A DNA stretch of 64,000 nt from Bettongia penicillata ogilbyi (taxonomy: Eukaryota; Chordata; Mammalia; Diprotodontia; Potoroidae): contig JAJHZJ010000696.1 in NCBI GenBank assembly GCA_023548195.1, forward strand, positions 1,427,843-1,491,842. The letters are read 5' to 3'. A model generated the notes under the pieces. The model made no database searches and was not told where the DNA came from. It was given only the letters and a program-made list of their open reading frames with translations. A program made the translations under genes and the position numbers. Position 1 is the first letter of the stretch. Each line of letters begins with the position of its first letter. Positions 43,523-58,700 of the stretch are shown piece after piece.

Positions 43523-44479
43523 ACATATGCTTTGTATGTTGTATATCTAGTTTGTTACACTGATTGACTCTTTACCCAGTGCCAAGTTTGACATTTGGTA
43601 CTGCTGGGCCTCCTTCCATCCCAATTTTCCCCATTATTTTTCTCAAGGTTCTTGACACCTTCTACATACACAGAGATATGTATATAGGTATATGTATATA
43701 CAGAACAGTGAACTATATTCTTGACTTTCTGGATGCAGCAGGAAAGAGACACTTTCCTAGCCTGCCATTTTTAAGATGCAGCACATTTCAGGTATGCAGC
43801 CAATCATAGGAGGTTTTGCCCATTTACCTGGTAGGAAAATGAAGGATGCAGTGTGCCTCCATGTTAGGTAATCTAGGCATGTGCAGGGCAAGTCCCCTAT
43901 CCATCCAATAGTATGATTATGACCTATAGTATCTGTCACTTTTGTGAAAGAAACTAGCTCAGTTGAGCAAGGGAATGACTCATCCTTTGGTGACATCACA
44001 CCCAGAAATAAATTTAATGGAGACTCTCTGAGGGGAAAGAAAGACTCCTTAGGTCAGGAATTGAAAGGTGCCCTGGCCCAACGTTTCCTATGTGTGTGCT
44101 TTAGCACCTTTGGGTTGCAAGTGCGAATCCACTCTCTCCAAGGTCCATGTGTGATAGGACGATGTTTTGCACCAGTTACTTTAACTTTGAGTCAGTTCAT
44201 GAACAGTGAACCAACATATCTGCCTACCTGTAGACCCTCTAAAATGTATTATTTTCTGCATATATTCTATATCATCATTTCTCATTTGTCTTTTAAAATT
44301 CTTCTTTGAATTCTCATTTCCCTTCATATGTCTCTCTTTAGTTCTCTTATTAAGCTTTCTCAGTCACTCTCAGGGATCTTACAGAAGTCCCATTCTCAGT
44401 AGGAACCTTGTACGTACTAAGCACATAGGTACAAATGCCTGTTGAAAGACATAAATTTCAGGGAGTCTAATTGTTTTTG

Positions 44480-45670
44480 CAGTTTCTCAGTCTCTTTTGT
44501 AGGCTTATCATACATATCTTGTTTCCTATCCAAACATGTACCCCCAGAACTCAGTCCTTGACCCTCTTTTCTATTGGTGACTCATCAGATACCATGGATG
44601 TAACCTTCATCCCTATGCATGTGACTCCTAAATCTATAGGTAACCTAAGTTAGGTAGGGTTTCTACTTGCTCATCTTCCTTCTTCATTCTCATCTTGGAT
44701 TCCAAAGTAATTAAGGAATATTTTTTGAAGTTTCTGCATTAATAAAAGTGCAACATTTCTCTAGCTGATTAATCACTTAGCTCTGGGCCCCCACCCCAGT
44801 TTATTAAATATCAGTGTTTATCTCTATATCAAATGCACTAATTCCTTAGACCTAAATGTCACAGGTACTGATTATATTATCTATCAACAGTATAACACAC
44901 AGTAAAACAAAGGAAGAAGTAATTATTTACACCGTATGACGTGAGATAGATCCCAGTCCAAACACCTCTAACTATCGCTACAATGATTGACTTCTCAATC
45001 TGGGCAACACAATCTCAGTCTTCACTTTCTTCACGATATCAATTAAAGTCACTTGAATAATTCTCTTTATGTTTCTGCACAAGATAAAGGTTAAATGCAA
45101 TTCTCTCAGGATATAAGTTCCCTTAGTTCTTTTTCTTGGATTCTCTTTAGTCACCACAGTGAACAGTCATAGTCTAAGACTGATGTTCCTAAAGTACAAG
45201 TGAGACTATATCATTCCCCTGCTCAGCAAATACTACTAATCTGTTACCTTTAGAACAAAATAAAAACTCTTCTGTCTGGGACTCAGTACCGAAAGCCTTT
45301 CACAGCCTGGCTTCAATTGACATTTCACAGGTTAATTACACATCCCCCATCTTGCAGTTCAGCTAAATAGCTGATTAGCTGTTTCATTACCCCCATACAT
45401 GTCTTTGCACAGGATGGCAATGCTGTCATCCCTCCTCACCTCTGCCCCTCAGACCACTTCAAGGATCAGCTTAACAGCCACTTTGTCCAGGCTGTTCCTG
45501 ATTCCCCAGATGTTACGGGTTCCTCTCCCCTTACCCCCTAACACTTTGTGTTTGTTTTGTATTTTATCTGTGAACATGTTGTGTCCCTCCAGGAGACTGT
45601 AGACTTCTTGGAAGCAGGGATTTTTATTATTTTTATTTGAATCCCTAGTACTGTGCCTACTGATTCCAGA
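44480..45670 (+). mobile_element. L2/L3-type LINE
   Basis: Plus-strand remnant: 'gactcatcagataccatgga', 'atgcatgtgactcctaaatc', 'cattcccctgctcagcaaat', 'cacagcctggcttcaattga' and the closing 'gaatccctagtactgtgcct'. No open frame survives. Confidence 0.75.
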
Positions 45671-46214
45671 GATGTTGCTCACACTTTTACCCCATGGACT
45701 TTTTTCCTCCTCTGCCAGTTTTCATGTGGGATTTTCCTTTTGTGGATTTCTTTCCTTTTCTGATTTTTTTTTATGCTTTAATTTTATTTGGGTAGTTTCT
45801 AATTGTTTTGAACTGATGGGTTTGAGACATGCCTACTCACTCAGGCATACTGCCACATATCTTGCTTCCTTATCTTGGACTTGTCATAAGTCATTAAGAA
45901 TTTTTAAGACTCATTGTCTTTCTGTCTAAATCTTTTACTAATTTTTCCTTTAAAAATTAGTTTCCGTAACATATTACAGTGTGTTATGGAAATGCTTGTT
46001 GTATTCCATAAATTAAAAATAAAATAAATAAAAATTTTAAAAATAGAAACAAACAGGGTCAAGGCCAAGAGAGGACAGGCCTCTCCAAAGACCTCTCTGC
46101 TTGTTCTTGGGACTTCTTTTTCGATGTTGTAGATTTGTTCCTTACTAGTGGACCTAGGTCCGAGTCCTGCTCACAATTTTTTTCTTTAAAAAAAAAAATG
46201 AATGATTCTCTTTA

Positions 46215-46660
46215 AAAAAAAAATCATTTCAATGCCATTGGGTGCACATGTATATTTACTAATGATATACTTTCATTGTCAGGGTACTTTGAAGCAGGAT
46301 ATATTTTCTTTTAAAAATATTTTCCCTCAATGACATGTAAAAATAATTCGAACACTTTTTCCCTAATTTTGAGTTTCAGATTCTCTCCCTCCCTCATTGA
46401 GAAGGCAAGCAATTTGACATAAATTATATATGTGTAGTCATGCAAAACACATTTTCATCTAAAGAAAAGAAACAGACAAAAAAAAGTCTCAGAAAAAGAA
46501 AAAGTATTTTCAGTCTGTATTCAGGCTCCACCAGTTCTTTCTCTGGAGATGGACAGTACCTTTTATCATAAGTCCTTCAGGATTGTCTTGAATCACTGTC
46601 TAGCTGAGAGTAGCTAAGTTATTTACAGTAGATCCTCATACAATATCATGAGGTTGTACA
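46215..46660 (-). mobile_element. L1-derived 3' end, minus strand
   Basis: Inverted L1-like 3' region: 'tttccctcaatgacatgtaa', 'tccctccctcattgagaagg' and 'ctttctctggagatggacag'. Confidence 0.65.
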
Positions 46661-46961
46661 GCACAGAGCCTGGTGTACATAGTAGGTGTTTAATAAAACA
46701 TTTGCTGACTTTTTCCTCTATCACAGTCTAGTTTTTATGAGCAAGACATCAATAAGTTAACCCACAAGTACTGATTAACTCTCTACCCTATACTAGACAC
46801 TATGCTAGGTACTAGGGATACAAGACAAAAATGAACGGTCTTGTCATACCTTATCAGGGGAGATGCCATGTATATAACCAGGTACATATGCAAATTATGT
46901 TCTACCTTATTCCACTAGCACTAATAGTAGTACTATTATAGCACTAGTATCCCCTAGGACA

Positions 46962-47208
46962 GAAAGATAGCACAATGGATAGAGTGCCAGGTCTGGAGTC
47001 AGTGACTGATCTTCCTGAGTTCAAATTTGGACTCAGACATTTATTAGCTGTGTGACCCTAGGCAAGTCACTTCCCCTATTTGCCTCAATTTTCTCATCTG
47101 TAACATGAACTGAAGGAAATTATCAACCACTTCAGTATCTTGCCAAGAAAGCCCCAAATGTGGTAACAAAGAGTTGGACACAACCGAAGTGACTGAACAA
47201 AAAATTTG
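46962..47208 (+). mobile_element. Marsupial SINE
   Basis: Plus-strand copy: 'atagcacaatggatagagtg' head, 'gtgtgaccctaggcaagtca' CORE and 'gccccaaatgtggtaacaaa' tail. Confidence 0.85.
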
Positions 47209-47879
47209 TGTCTTTGCACACAAATGCTAACCAGATTTCCCAAATTCCTACTAGAATTTTGATAAAAGTTTCAAAATATTTGACTTTTTATTTTTCATAA
47301 AAGGGAGGATTCTATGGGTAACATGTGGTGGTTATTGGGAAGTGATTGTGGTGTTAAAAGAAACAACTAAATAAATCAATGAAACATTTATAAAAATTCA
47401 GCTTCTCTGCCTTTTCTCCTTTCCTTAGTATGTATTACTTTAGGATTACCCAATTCTCCCTCCACCTTATTCCTTTTCATGTGTGTGGCTTTAAAAAAAT
47501 GTTTATCAAATGTAACATGGCACTAACGAAATCACCCTGCTCACCTGTCTACTGCAGACCTCCCTTCTATTCTTGTGTTTTTAATGTATTACTGATGTTT
47601 TTCTCTTTGTGCCATCTGTCCACAAAGTCTCAACTCCCTTCCCCCAGAAGCTGTCCTTTCTAACAAATAAGCAAAATCCAGCAAAACGAATGCACACATC
47701 GACTAGGTCTGAAACGTGTGCTTTCTTCTGAATCTCCAGTTAATTATCTCTTTGCCAAGTGGGAAGCTTGAGTCATCATCCAACTTCTGAAATCGAGATT
47801 GGTCATTGCGTAGAGAAAGTTTTCCTTTATTGTAGTCACTGGACAAAATTGTTCTTCTGGTTCTATTGACTTTATATCA

Positions 47880-48290
47880 GTGAATTAATGCTTTTCTCAT
47901 CATTTCTTGTAGTATGGTAATATTTTATTACCTTCACATCCCATAATCCATTCATCCCTTCTCCAATTGATGAGTAATCACCTTATATCCAATTTAGCAC
48001 AAAAGTGATGTCATTTTTTTTTTTTCAAAACAAACGTGTTATTTCCCCTCTGTCTTTGTCTCTTAGGGGTCTATGCTGTACCCAGCAGTGGTATCACTGA
48101 GCCAGAGTATATGCACATTTTGGTAACCTCTTGAGTACTGTTCCAAATTGTCTTATGGAATGGTTAGACCAATTCACAGTCCCATCAGCAATACCCATTA
48201 GCATGCCTTCCAACAGCCTCCATTTCCCTTTTCTGTCATCCGTGCCAATCTGATAGGTGTGAGGGTAAAATTAGTGTTATTTTTAATTTT
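47880..48290 (-). mobile_element. L1 ORF2 end, minus strand
   Basis: 'ggaatggttagaccaattca', 'cccatcagcaatacccatta' and 'ccaatctgataggtgtgagg' are the reverse of the last part of L1 ORF2. Confidence 0.75.
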
Positions 48291-49244
48291 CATTTCTCTT
48301 AGTAGATATTTCATTTCTTCACTCAAAACAGAATATTTTCCTCTACTTATATCATATTATCTTGGTTTTATATTAAGTTTCCATGTTTTCGAGTGGATCA
48401 CACTCATTGATCAGTATGCAGAGACAGATATTGCAGAGAGACAATTTGCTGGGACGAGAGATGAAAAGGAGAGTGGGTTGGACTGCTTTTGGGACATTTC
48501 AGAAGCCCAAACTTCTCCTTGAAATGAGACTGTGCTCTTTAACACTAGTATTTTTCTGCTGATGTTATATGGCTATATACGAGTAGGTACATGGGGTACA
48601 TGTGAGCTAGCTGGAACATATTACTAGTGAGAAATTATGCAGAAGTAATGTAAAGGATGTCATCGGGGAATTTACAACTAGAGAAAACAATTTGCCAGTA
48701 GCATGGCAAGAGTGAGAGATACTGGCTGAACAAACTGACTGTGTCCTTCCCTGCTATCCACATGGTATGAAGAGAATGCAAAGGAGGATTCCAGCACCAT
48801 GAAGGCAATAGATCTGCAGAAGATATGTTGGCACATATATTTATCTAGTCTCATGCCATCCCCTCTGATGAGGAGTGAAGGAAGAAGCCTACTGGAGGCA
48901 TGAGGGATGGCAGAGTAAAGCCACAACGAGAGAAGTCACAGCGGGAAGAGGGCAGGGCAGAGCGGTTCTGTTTTCCTGGAGTACGTAGTCAGTGAAGGGG
49001 AAAGGCAGAAAATACAGCAGACAATGCTGCTACAAGTAGTAGCAGCTACTACAATGTAGTAGCTACAAGTGACTTTATGGCTGAGTTTAGAAGCTGAACT
49101 GATTATCCGGGGCATAAAGCGTTAGAAAGTGTTATTAAGACATGTTCTTTAAGGGTCAAGATGGAGATCCTGCCCACTGCGAAAAAACAAGCTGCAAAAG
49201 AAAACAAAGATACGGATATGAAGACCGAGACAATCACATGCTGA

Positions 49245-49770
49245 CAATAAGTTATCATGGCTTTTTATTACAACTGTAACAAACAACATTTTAATGCTAT
49301 GCAGTCAGATCACAGTTTCTTAAAGTATATACATACTGAAATTTATACAAGTCTACACATTACCAAGGGGGATAAAAGCCATCACCAACCAAAAAGGAAG
49401 TCAAATTATCAGCAAGATTTGAAAAAAAAGTTACTGCTACTTAGTCAGAAAAATTCACAGTTAATCTGCAAATATTTTAAGGATGCAGGAATCATATTGC
49501 ACATAATACAATTATAAATGTTTACCAAAAGATTTACATATTTAATCTATTTTTTTCACAAAATTTACATCATCATGCAATACTTGACTGTATACAGAAT
49601 GGTGGCGCTACCACAATAAACAGATAAACTCACAAACTGAACATAGCAGCCAAAACCCCTTTAAAATAATCTTTAATTATACAGAAAATCATTTTACTAC
49701 ACAATAAAACCCTTCAGTGTAGTAAACTTAACGGACACAAAGTTCTAGCTTGTTCACAGACAGTTACGCA
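49245..49770 (-). other. BLTP1: BLTP1 3' untranslated region (end approximate)
   Basis: Sequence between the BLTP1 stop codon and the first strong polyadenylation signal downstream. It is A/T-rich and carries no recognisable repeat, as expected for a conserved 3' UTR. The end is inferred from the signal, not seen directly. Confidence 0.65.
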
Positions 49771-52700
49771 TTAGTGTTCTTCCTTGTCTTTTCCTTTCCT
49801 TTCTTTCTCATCTTGCAGTGAGGTACCAAGCTTTTTGATGAGGACTGAGAGAACCTTATCCAGTGGGTCCATGACTCCTCTCTGAAGCCATTTAGGAATA
49901 GTGGTTCTAGCATGATGAAAGCCCAACTTTTGAAGTATATAATCAACACCTACTGGGTCAATTTTTCTTCCAGTCCAGGAAATTAACCTTAAAAAGAAAA
50001 AAAAAAGAGTTTGGAGTGAAGCCTCCCACAGAATTAGAATCTTGAATACAGGTTCAAAGCCATCTTTCTACTCACACAAACTAGCACGCACAAATTAGTA
50101 ACCACGTAACATGATGTGCTAACTGGGCCACAGTCTTTTATCTAGTTGGCTAAGAGTACATAAAAGCTGCATGTGTTTGAAGCCAAATGAGATGAAATGC
50201 ATCTACAGGTTCTCAAGAAAGTTCAAATAAGAGGCACATTTTCCCTTTTTGCTAATTCACTGACAGATTTTGCTAAAAGTTTTTTTAGGTCTGGGGCACA
50301 TACTAACTGGAATGTCTCAAAGAGCAATAAAAAAAAAACTGTTTAGTTTTAAAGAATCCCTGGAAAGATTTTAGAAACAGCAGGCATGGTGGAGAGGACA
50401 ATGGGTTTGGAGACAGAAGTGCTGGGTTCAAATCCTGATTTTGCTGCTTAAGACTCTTGGGCAAGTCACTTCAATTTTTAGTGCCTCAGTTTAAGGACCT
50501 TTTAGCTCTAAATCTACAAGGTTGTTATTGCTGTGAGGATCCCATGAGATGAAGTATGTTAAAAGCCGAGGAAAGAAATCACTTACTTTATTACGATTCC
50601 TCCTAATATTCTAAGTTCAAGACCTTGGTTCCAATGACAATTAAATGGAAAATTATATTATTTTTATCTTTATTTTATGTGTAATCTAAAAAATTTCACA
50701 GCATTTTTCTTTATGTCTACTTGCATTTACAAAACAGATTTTCCTACAGTTTCCAGCATCATCCAAATGACTTAAATATTTTAAAACTTTCAAACAATTC
50801 TATAGAAAGGACTCCAATTTCACATTGCCCAGAGTAAGGGTATTTTGCTAATTTGATTGTAGTATTTTCTCTTGAATGAAAACCTCCTACTATCAAAGCA
50901 GTTACTAGCGTTTGTCCCCAGAGAAGTCATTGCTTATAAAACATTTTGTTATTCTGCTATACTATTTTTGGTGCAATGACATTTGAATATAATATAGCCT
51001 TTATAAAAAGTTGGAAGTTTTCTTTTAGCTAGGGGTGGTGGGAACACATAGAATAAAGCACACTTAACTTGGACTCTGGAGAGCCAAGAAGAGACCATGT
51101 GGTATTTACAATCCAGTCCTGGGTTGAGAATCATAGGATCCAATTCCCTAATTTTACAAGATGACCAAATTCAGGCCCAGAGTGGTGCAGACTTGTCCAA
51201 GGTCACACATGTGGAAAGGAGCAGAGTCAGAATTTGAACCCAGGTTCCCCAGAGCAATTTGTACTGGACCATGCTGCTTTGACACCAAAGAGGCCAACGC
51301 GTTAAAAACCACCCTCTACAAGTAGGTAAATAAGTGTCACTGAACAAGCTACACTTTCACAAATACCATTTCTGCAATAAGCCACTCTGAACAATGTTGA
51401 CCCCAGCAAAACACACCGTAATGTAGGTTCCAGATGCCAGGTGTTGCACATAAAATCTCTCCAGTCTACAGTTGTGTATGTGATGCTTTCTTCTCTGTCC
51501 TTCTCAGAGGAATTGTCGTCATGAATGATGACTGGACTTTTTTGTCCTGGTCGCGTGGATAACAGTCGAGGTGGAAAAATAGCTGGAGCAAAAAAGAAGT
51601 TAATTTGTGAATCTCAGAAATTCATTTGAAGTCAACAGGAGATGGAATGAGAAAATTATGTACATTTTTTTCAAGTCAAAGGGAATGAGAAAACAAAAGA
51701 CCAACTCCTATAAATTCAGGTCATTTTGATGGACAAGGTAACAATCACCTAGTAATGCCTTAAGTACTCACTTATTCTTTATCTTATCTACATTCCAATC
51801 TGGACTTCTTAAGAACTGGCTAAAGCCTCAGCCTACCGTCTTCTTCAAAGTTACAAGTGAAGTTGTTGTTCTGTCCTGTCTTTCATTCTTGAAGAGGACC
51901 ATGACAGGCAGCTGACTTGGATCTGAGGGGGGCGGGCTGAAGTGAAGTCCATCACACTGCAGGGGAAGGCAGAGTCCCTCAAGGTCTTTTTCCTCCAACA
52001 CCAATTAGGAAGAAGGTACCATAATTCCTTTCTGGGTAACATCTTTACAAATGAAATAGTTCTATAAAAAATAGCGTACTTAGAACTTCGTGTAAAGAAC
52101 GTCAAAAGAATTTGTTTTACTGTGGTTTAAGCCAAACTCTCAAAGAGAATGACATTTACATATGACAGTTTCATAAGCATGCGGCTCCAAAGTCATTTTG
52201 TAGGATGCTGATGAGATGACAGGTTAACAGCCTGACAGAATGCCTGGAGGTAGATTCACTGCATATACTCAATGGAAGTATTAATTTATAACTGACGTTT
52301 TCTTGAGCATTCTGTTCATTTAGTTCTTAAACTATATTGTCATTTTATGAAAAATAAAACTCCTTCCTAAAAACATCTAGGGCCACATCGATTTTAAGCA
52401 CTGGTTACTGTGAAGTGGTAGAGATGATAACCAAGAAATATTAAATCCACAAATAGGTTTGGTAAAGTCCGCTGTCAAGAATCTGAAAGTTTTCAAGACT
52501 GGGTGAGAAAATTATAAAATAAAACTAAAAGAGAAAACGTCTGAAAAGGTGAAATTTAAGTATGGCTTGCATATGTTTGAGAAGGATTTCTACACATTGT
52601 GTATATGTCAGAAGCCTGTCCTGGGCTTCAATCACTTCTTCCCAAGGCTAGGTCAGTCTCAGAGGTGTCTCCAAGTCCTCCTTTCTAGTCCAAGGAGCTT

Positions 52701-55700
52701 GTGCTGTGATGAAAGAACAAGTCCACACCATTACACGCCGGCCTTCAAATGTGTCCCGAGCTCAGCTGCCTTCTGGCAGACTTCTTCCCCAAGTCAAATT
52801 TGTCAGGAAAATATTTGTGAAAGGATGACAAGATAAACAGAGGGTCTGTTCTTCAGTGCTGATCTTTTTTCATGCCCTGGAAAACACAGCTATAGAAAGC
52901 ACTGCTTTTCTGATTCACAGTAAGTAAAACTTGAAATATTTATGTCCAGCTGATCCAGCTGATCTTCAAGTCACAATCATTTCATCTGAAATTTAAAAAA
53001 AATCTTTCTACTGATGAATTTCTGGCCACATTTTTGTTAGCTCTGGAAAAACAGTATAAGAAATGCTGTTATCCAGTGGCTTTGGAAATACAAGGAGGTG
53101 AATTCTTCTTTTCTTCTTTAAAACTTTTCAGAAAAATTTTAATATTTTATTTTTTCCCAATTACTTGTAAAAACAATTTCTAACCTTCATTTTTCACTTT
53201 GGGTTCCCAATTTTCTCCCACAATCCCCTCATCATTGAGAAACTAAGCAATTAGATAAAGGTTATACATAGGCAGTCATGCAAAATATATTTCCATATTA
53301 GTCATGTTGTGAAAGAAAACAGAAAAAACCCAAGAGAAATAAAGCGAAAAAATATGATTCGATCTTTATTCAGTTTCTATCAATCCTTTCTCTGGGGGTG
53401 GAAGGCATTTTTCATCAGAGGTCCTTTAGAACTGTCTTGGATCTTTGTATTGTTGGGAATAAACAGCTAAGTCATTCACAGCTGATCACGGTACAATACT
53501 GCTGTTACTGTGTACAATATTCTCCTGGGTTCTGTTCACTTCATTTTGCAGCAGTTCACATAAGTCTTCCTGTATTCCCAAAATAATATTCCTTCATAAT
53601 CACATACCACAACTTGTTCAGCCATTCCCAACTCATGGGCATCACCTCACTTTCCAATTCTTTTCCACCACAAAAAAGACCACATTGTTATACGTATAGT
53701 TCTCCTCCCTCTCTCCCTCCCTCCCTTCCTTCCTCCCTTCTCTCATCTCTTTGGGATTAGCCCTAGCAGTTGCACTGATGGATCAAAGGGCATGCCTACT
53801 TTTCTGGCCCGTTGGCCATAGTTCTAAATTGTTGTGTCCATTTCACCGTAGAGCACCTTTCCGGTAGACCAGAGCCACTGTTACTATGTGGACTCCTGGG
53901 AATGTTTCGGTTAGACCTCTCACATTGCCCTTAGGTCTCAGCTCTAATTTTTGCTGTGTTGTGTTACAACATTTTGCTTTTTTGCTGTAATGAGTGTTAA
54001 CCAAGGTCCCACGTCGGAACCTTTCAAACTCTTTCCTTCACTGGTCCCCTCTGATTATCTGCCCAATGTTTTTCTTCTACTTCCTCCTCAATCTCTTGTC
54101 CTTCTCTTTTTGCCAGATGCTCACTCTCAAGCTCAGCAGAGTTCATCAGTTCTAGTCTCAATGTGGCTCAGAATGCATCAATGACAGAAGCTCAGATCAG
54201 GAAGACAGCACCAGTCATCTCCTAGTTCAGCTGCTCTGTGTTTCATCTAATTCCCAATAAATGGACATCCAGAGAGCCTTGGAGGTTCTCTGAAAGGGAG
54301 AACTCACTACCACCAGAAATGCTGCTTCTACTCTTGGGTATCTCTAATCAGGGAGAAATTTGCCTTTACATGGAGCTGAATTCTGCCTCGATGAAACTTC
54401 TCCCTATAGTTCCTGATTCTGCCTCCGAGGGTCAAGCGAACAAGTCTGAGTCTCTATGTAAGGCCGTGCTCCAAATCCTACAGTTGGTCATCATGCCCCC
54501 TCTACGTCTGCTTTTCTCCAGGACGGACACTACCAGTTCCTCCAGCTGGGCTCCCCATCCTGTGTGACCTCAAGTTCTTCCTGAAGCTCAAACTCAGCAC
54601 TGAACCTACTACTCCAAACGTGACCTGACAAGGGCAGCCTCGCGTTGTGTACACACTTACATGAGGCCTCTTCCTTTCAATTCCTATTCACACTGTAAGA
54701 TCATCTTATGTTTTTGCTTCCCTGATATTTCAATCAGTAAGTGTTTGGTTTTTTTTTAAACACCTACTAAGCGCCAGCCCCTGAAGAGTCAAATACAATG
54801 AAATGAAACAATCCCTACCCTCTAGGAGCTCATGTTCTAGTCTTATCATAATTCTTTGGAAAATGACATATATATCACAAAAACATTTTCATTGATTTTT
54901 CAAAAGCGAATACTCTGCCTACCTTTTTCTTTTTCTTTAAGATAAGCTGACACTAAGTCATGAAGAAACATAATTAGCTCAGCGTCCATAGTCACACAAA
55001 TGTGGTCAGTGAATTCTGTTACCACGCTACATTCCACTTTTGGCTTGACGTTGGTGTCTGGAAATCAGAAAAAAAATTTTAGTGAAACAATTTTAATTTA
55101 ATAGAGTTCCTTATCTTTCCCATGTATGTGTACATATATACACACAGAAGTAATTTTACATATAGCTTATGGGAATTAGTGTCAGTATTTGTTATCCTGA
55201 TCATTAGTGGTGATATACATCTATATACAAATCTGTGTGTGTATGTATATATGTGTATCTATATATATACATACCTAATATATCATAATATACATATAGA
55301 TACATGTATGAGTATACACATGCAAATATAAACTACCTATATTTTTATATTTAACTGAATATGAAAACAAAACTCATCTGAGTTTTCCTAAAATCCAACT
55401 TTTAATTGAAAAATTACTACAACTCTGTGCTCAACACAAAGCATACCAGGAAGGTAGCAAATAGCTTCCTTAAGACATGTCATATTTGCTGGATAGTGGC
55501 TTAATTCTGGTAGAAAACAGAATTTTAAGGGATAAAAATTGTTTAATAATAATTATAAATTCTGAAAGAGTCATTTAAAACATTGTGGCTCTCAACCCTT
55601 GACAATATTTGTTAAGTGAATGCTCAATATCTGACCAGATAAATACATTTTTTTCAACAGAAAAATACATCTTATTAAAAGGAGAGTTAATAAATATGAC

Positions 55701-58700
55701 TGAATGAGGATAGCATTCCTTGCCTCTGAACTAGCTAAGCCCAGGACTGGCTGTGTTCTCCTAAGAGCTGTACTCTAATTATTTCAGATGAATTATTCCA
55801 TACCAATAGAAAGGCACCCACCCTGCAAGGAAGGCTCCTGCGGCTCCTGGACATGAATGGATTTGAAGTCCAGCTGCATTCGTGGCAGGGCAAAGATGGT
55901 CTCTGTCTCATGGTTGTAACTAGAACCTCCCCTGAATCCACTCAACAAACTTGAACTCTTTACAGTCGTACTGCTCTCTGTGTTATTAGCATCAACATTT
56001 CGAAGCAGGTTTAACTCTATATAGGTAAAAGGAAAAATGATATTTAATCAATATTCACTTGAAGAGCCAAACTTCAATGAGCCTTTTGGAATGTAACTTA
56101 GTGAAGACAGATGAGCTTGCTTAAATTAGAAAAATTTTATCAGTGACTTTTAGAAAAACTCTAAAAATTGATTAGATCGCCAACACTGTGAGGTTAGGCT
56201 TAGATTAGTACCAGTGTGGAACTGACAAAATGACCCTAGGTCATTCCATGCATTTTTTCAAATAAATGTCTCTAACTTTCAAAGAGATAACTTCACAATT
56301 TTAGAGTTGCATCTTATGGAAGTGTCTCCAAAGTCTTGGGGACGCAAAGCCTCCTAAGAACTCAGGGCAACTTTGACCAACCCAAGCCTTGGGGCCGTCC
56401 TGCATATTCTGGGGTTCTTACACCATGATGGACGGACCAGGTTGTCCCTGCTGCTGCCAGCAGGAATGCCTGCCTCTGTCCTCCCACTGACCACGAGCAA
56501 ACCCCATAACCTCTCTAAGCCTCAGCTTCCCCCTGGGCATGAAGGAAACAATGTTTGCACTACCCACCTTGTGAGACTGTTAGGGCGTTTTTTAATGAAT
56601 CTTCAAATACTGTGTAACTGGGTTTGCGAAGCATATCCAAGCCAAACGAGTTTTTAAAATTAAAAAACCAATGATGTTTCCTGTTACCAATGTTTGTGTT
56701 CTGGGACATAATAAGCTGGGTCCCAGGCAAGAAGCTGCCTCAAGTGACTGACCTTCGTTCCTGGTGGCTGTGACATAATTGAACCACTCTTTCACGCTGG
56801 CCACTCCATGGGGGGGATTTTCATGGCGCCGTCTGGTGATCTTGGTTATTGTTGCCATAGGACTCTCTAATGCACCACAAGGTTTGGTGACCATGGTGTT
56901 GTGACCTAGATGGAAATCCAATGTCTGGACAACATATGTCGAATGATCACTTGAACCTGACCCAAAAGAGAAAAGAAAAACATATTAAAGATGCCATTTT
57001 TACTACTAGGTAAATCTGTATCTATTTTTATTTAACTTTTCTGTTTTTTCTAACCAGGTAAACACATTCAGAAATTACTGCAATAGCCAGAGGTGGGTAG
57101 GCCCTACTCAGGGACTAAGATTGGAGGACTAGAGGTCTCCTCCCCCTGTCACTGGCTCAGGGCAATGACTATTGGCGAAGCACTCTGTCTTTGCAGGTAC
57201 TAACCAATGACACTAAGGAATCAGCATGAACTGAATTGCTGATACCTGCTCCCCTTTTAAGTCTAAATATGGGGAGGAGAGAGGGCAAGATCCAAATCTT
57301 GGCCCCCTCACAGAGACTGGAGGTCTCTGTTTCCCAAAGGTGCTCCTAGCTGCCTGTTCCCTCCTGCACAGAGAGATTAAGACGATCCATCTGATCTCCG
57401 ATTCTGCCAAGGTCTGAGAAGGTGGGAGCTCCTGAGCCAGAGGGAGGCCCTGCTACTACCATCACAGCCTCAGACTTGCTTCCTCCTCGTCATTCTGTGA
57501 CACCACAGAAAGCCAGTCACAGCCCCAGATGGTGCTTGTGGCCACCATTCCTGCCCCAAAGACAGCGGTGCTGAGGGGCCAGAGCATGATGGGGCTGCAT
57601 CTAGCCAGAAAGGGCCCAGGATGAGGGAGCGCCTTCACACAATACCCTTCCAAACCATTGATTCTCTGTTCCTCTGCTCTGCTCACCTGCCACTTCCTGT
57701 TCAATGGCCTGTAAATCGCCCCCTTTTGCTCCCCCTTGTCTTTGGGATTCAAGGTCACCATTTATGGAAGTGGAAATTCTTTTTCCCCGGTCCTCTGAGC
57801 CCTGCCCTGCTCTTCACACTCTCTTGTCTCAGGGCCCGTCTTCCCCTACACCTGCCTCTTCCCTGTTCTCATGGAAGCCCTGTAGCTGTGACCAGTTCTG
57901 ATGGCTGCTACATACTGAGCCCCTGATTCCTTGGGGCCAACTGAACCCCTGATTCCTTGGGGCCAGAGGGTCTTTGCTCCTCACTACCATTATATCCCAA
58001 CCTTGTCCCTGAGCAAGTTGTCAAGGCAACAAACATTTATCAAAGCCCCTACTGTGTGCCATGCCCTGTGCTGAGGATACCAAAAAAGGCAGAAACAGTC
58101 TCTAACCTCCAGGAACTCATAGTCAAAAGGAGGAGATAACAGGGAGGCAGGAGCTCTGCAAGGGTGGGGAGAGGCTCCTGAACAGGTGGGATTTTAGCTG
58201 GGGCTAGGAGGAAGCCAGTGGCAGAGCAGAGGAGGGAGAGCCTTCCAGCCATGGGGCATGGGCAGAGAAAATGCCTGGAGCTGAGAGATGAAGGGTCTTG
58301 TGTGAGGAATTACAAGGAGGTCTGAGTCACTGGATCATTGAGTCATAGCAGTTGGTGGGGAGGACGGTGGGAGAGCACAAGGGAGCAAAGGGGCAAAGAC
58401 GAGGAGGATTTACTATTTGATCTTTTAGGTGACAGGCAGCCACTGGGATGTGCATTCTCCATAATCCTGCCTAGACAGCTGTCTTCCTTTTCTTAAAGAT
58501 TCAGGACCTGGTGGGTAGTTTTTCTCTCCTATCACCTCTACCCTCACACTTGAGACTTTACCATCAATAGAGATGTTCCCTGGAACATCCTGGCCCCCCA
58601 TGTCATCATCCTTCCCAGCTTTCATCACCTTGATCTCACTTCTTTCTTGGGCATCCAAAAGAACAGGGATGCCTCACAACTAGAACTCTGAACCCTTGCA

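Larger units (their letters stand above)
41336..49244. other. Intergenic region between ADAD1 promoter and BLTP1 3' end
   Basis: 7.9 kb with no gene that I can support. SINEs, L2/L3, L1 fragments and the hairpin account for about half. 41.3-42.2 kb is moderately G/C-rich, with an AATAAA at 41532 and several short frames, but nothing recognisable. 42.8-43.3, 43.6-44.4, 45.7-46.2 and 48.3-49.2 kb are unassigned. Confidence 0.75.
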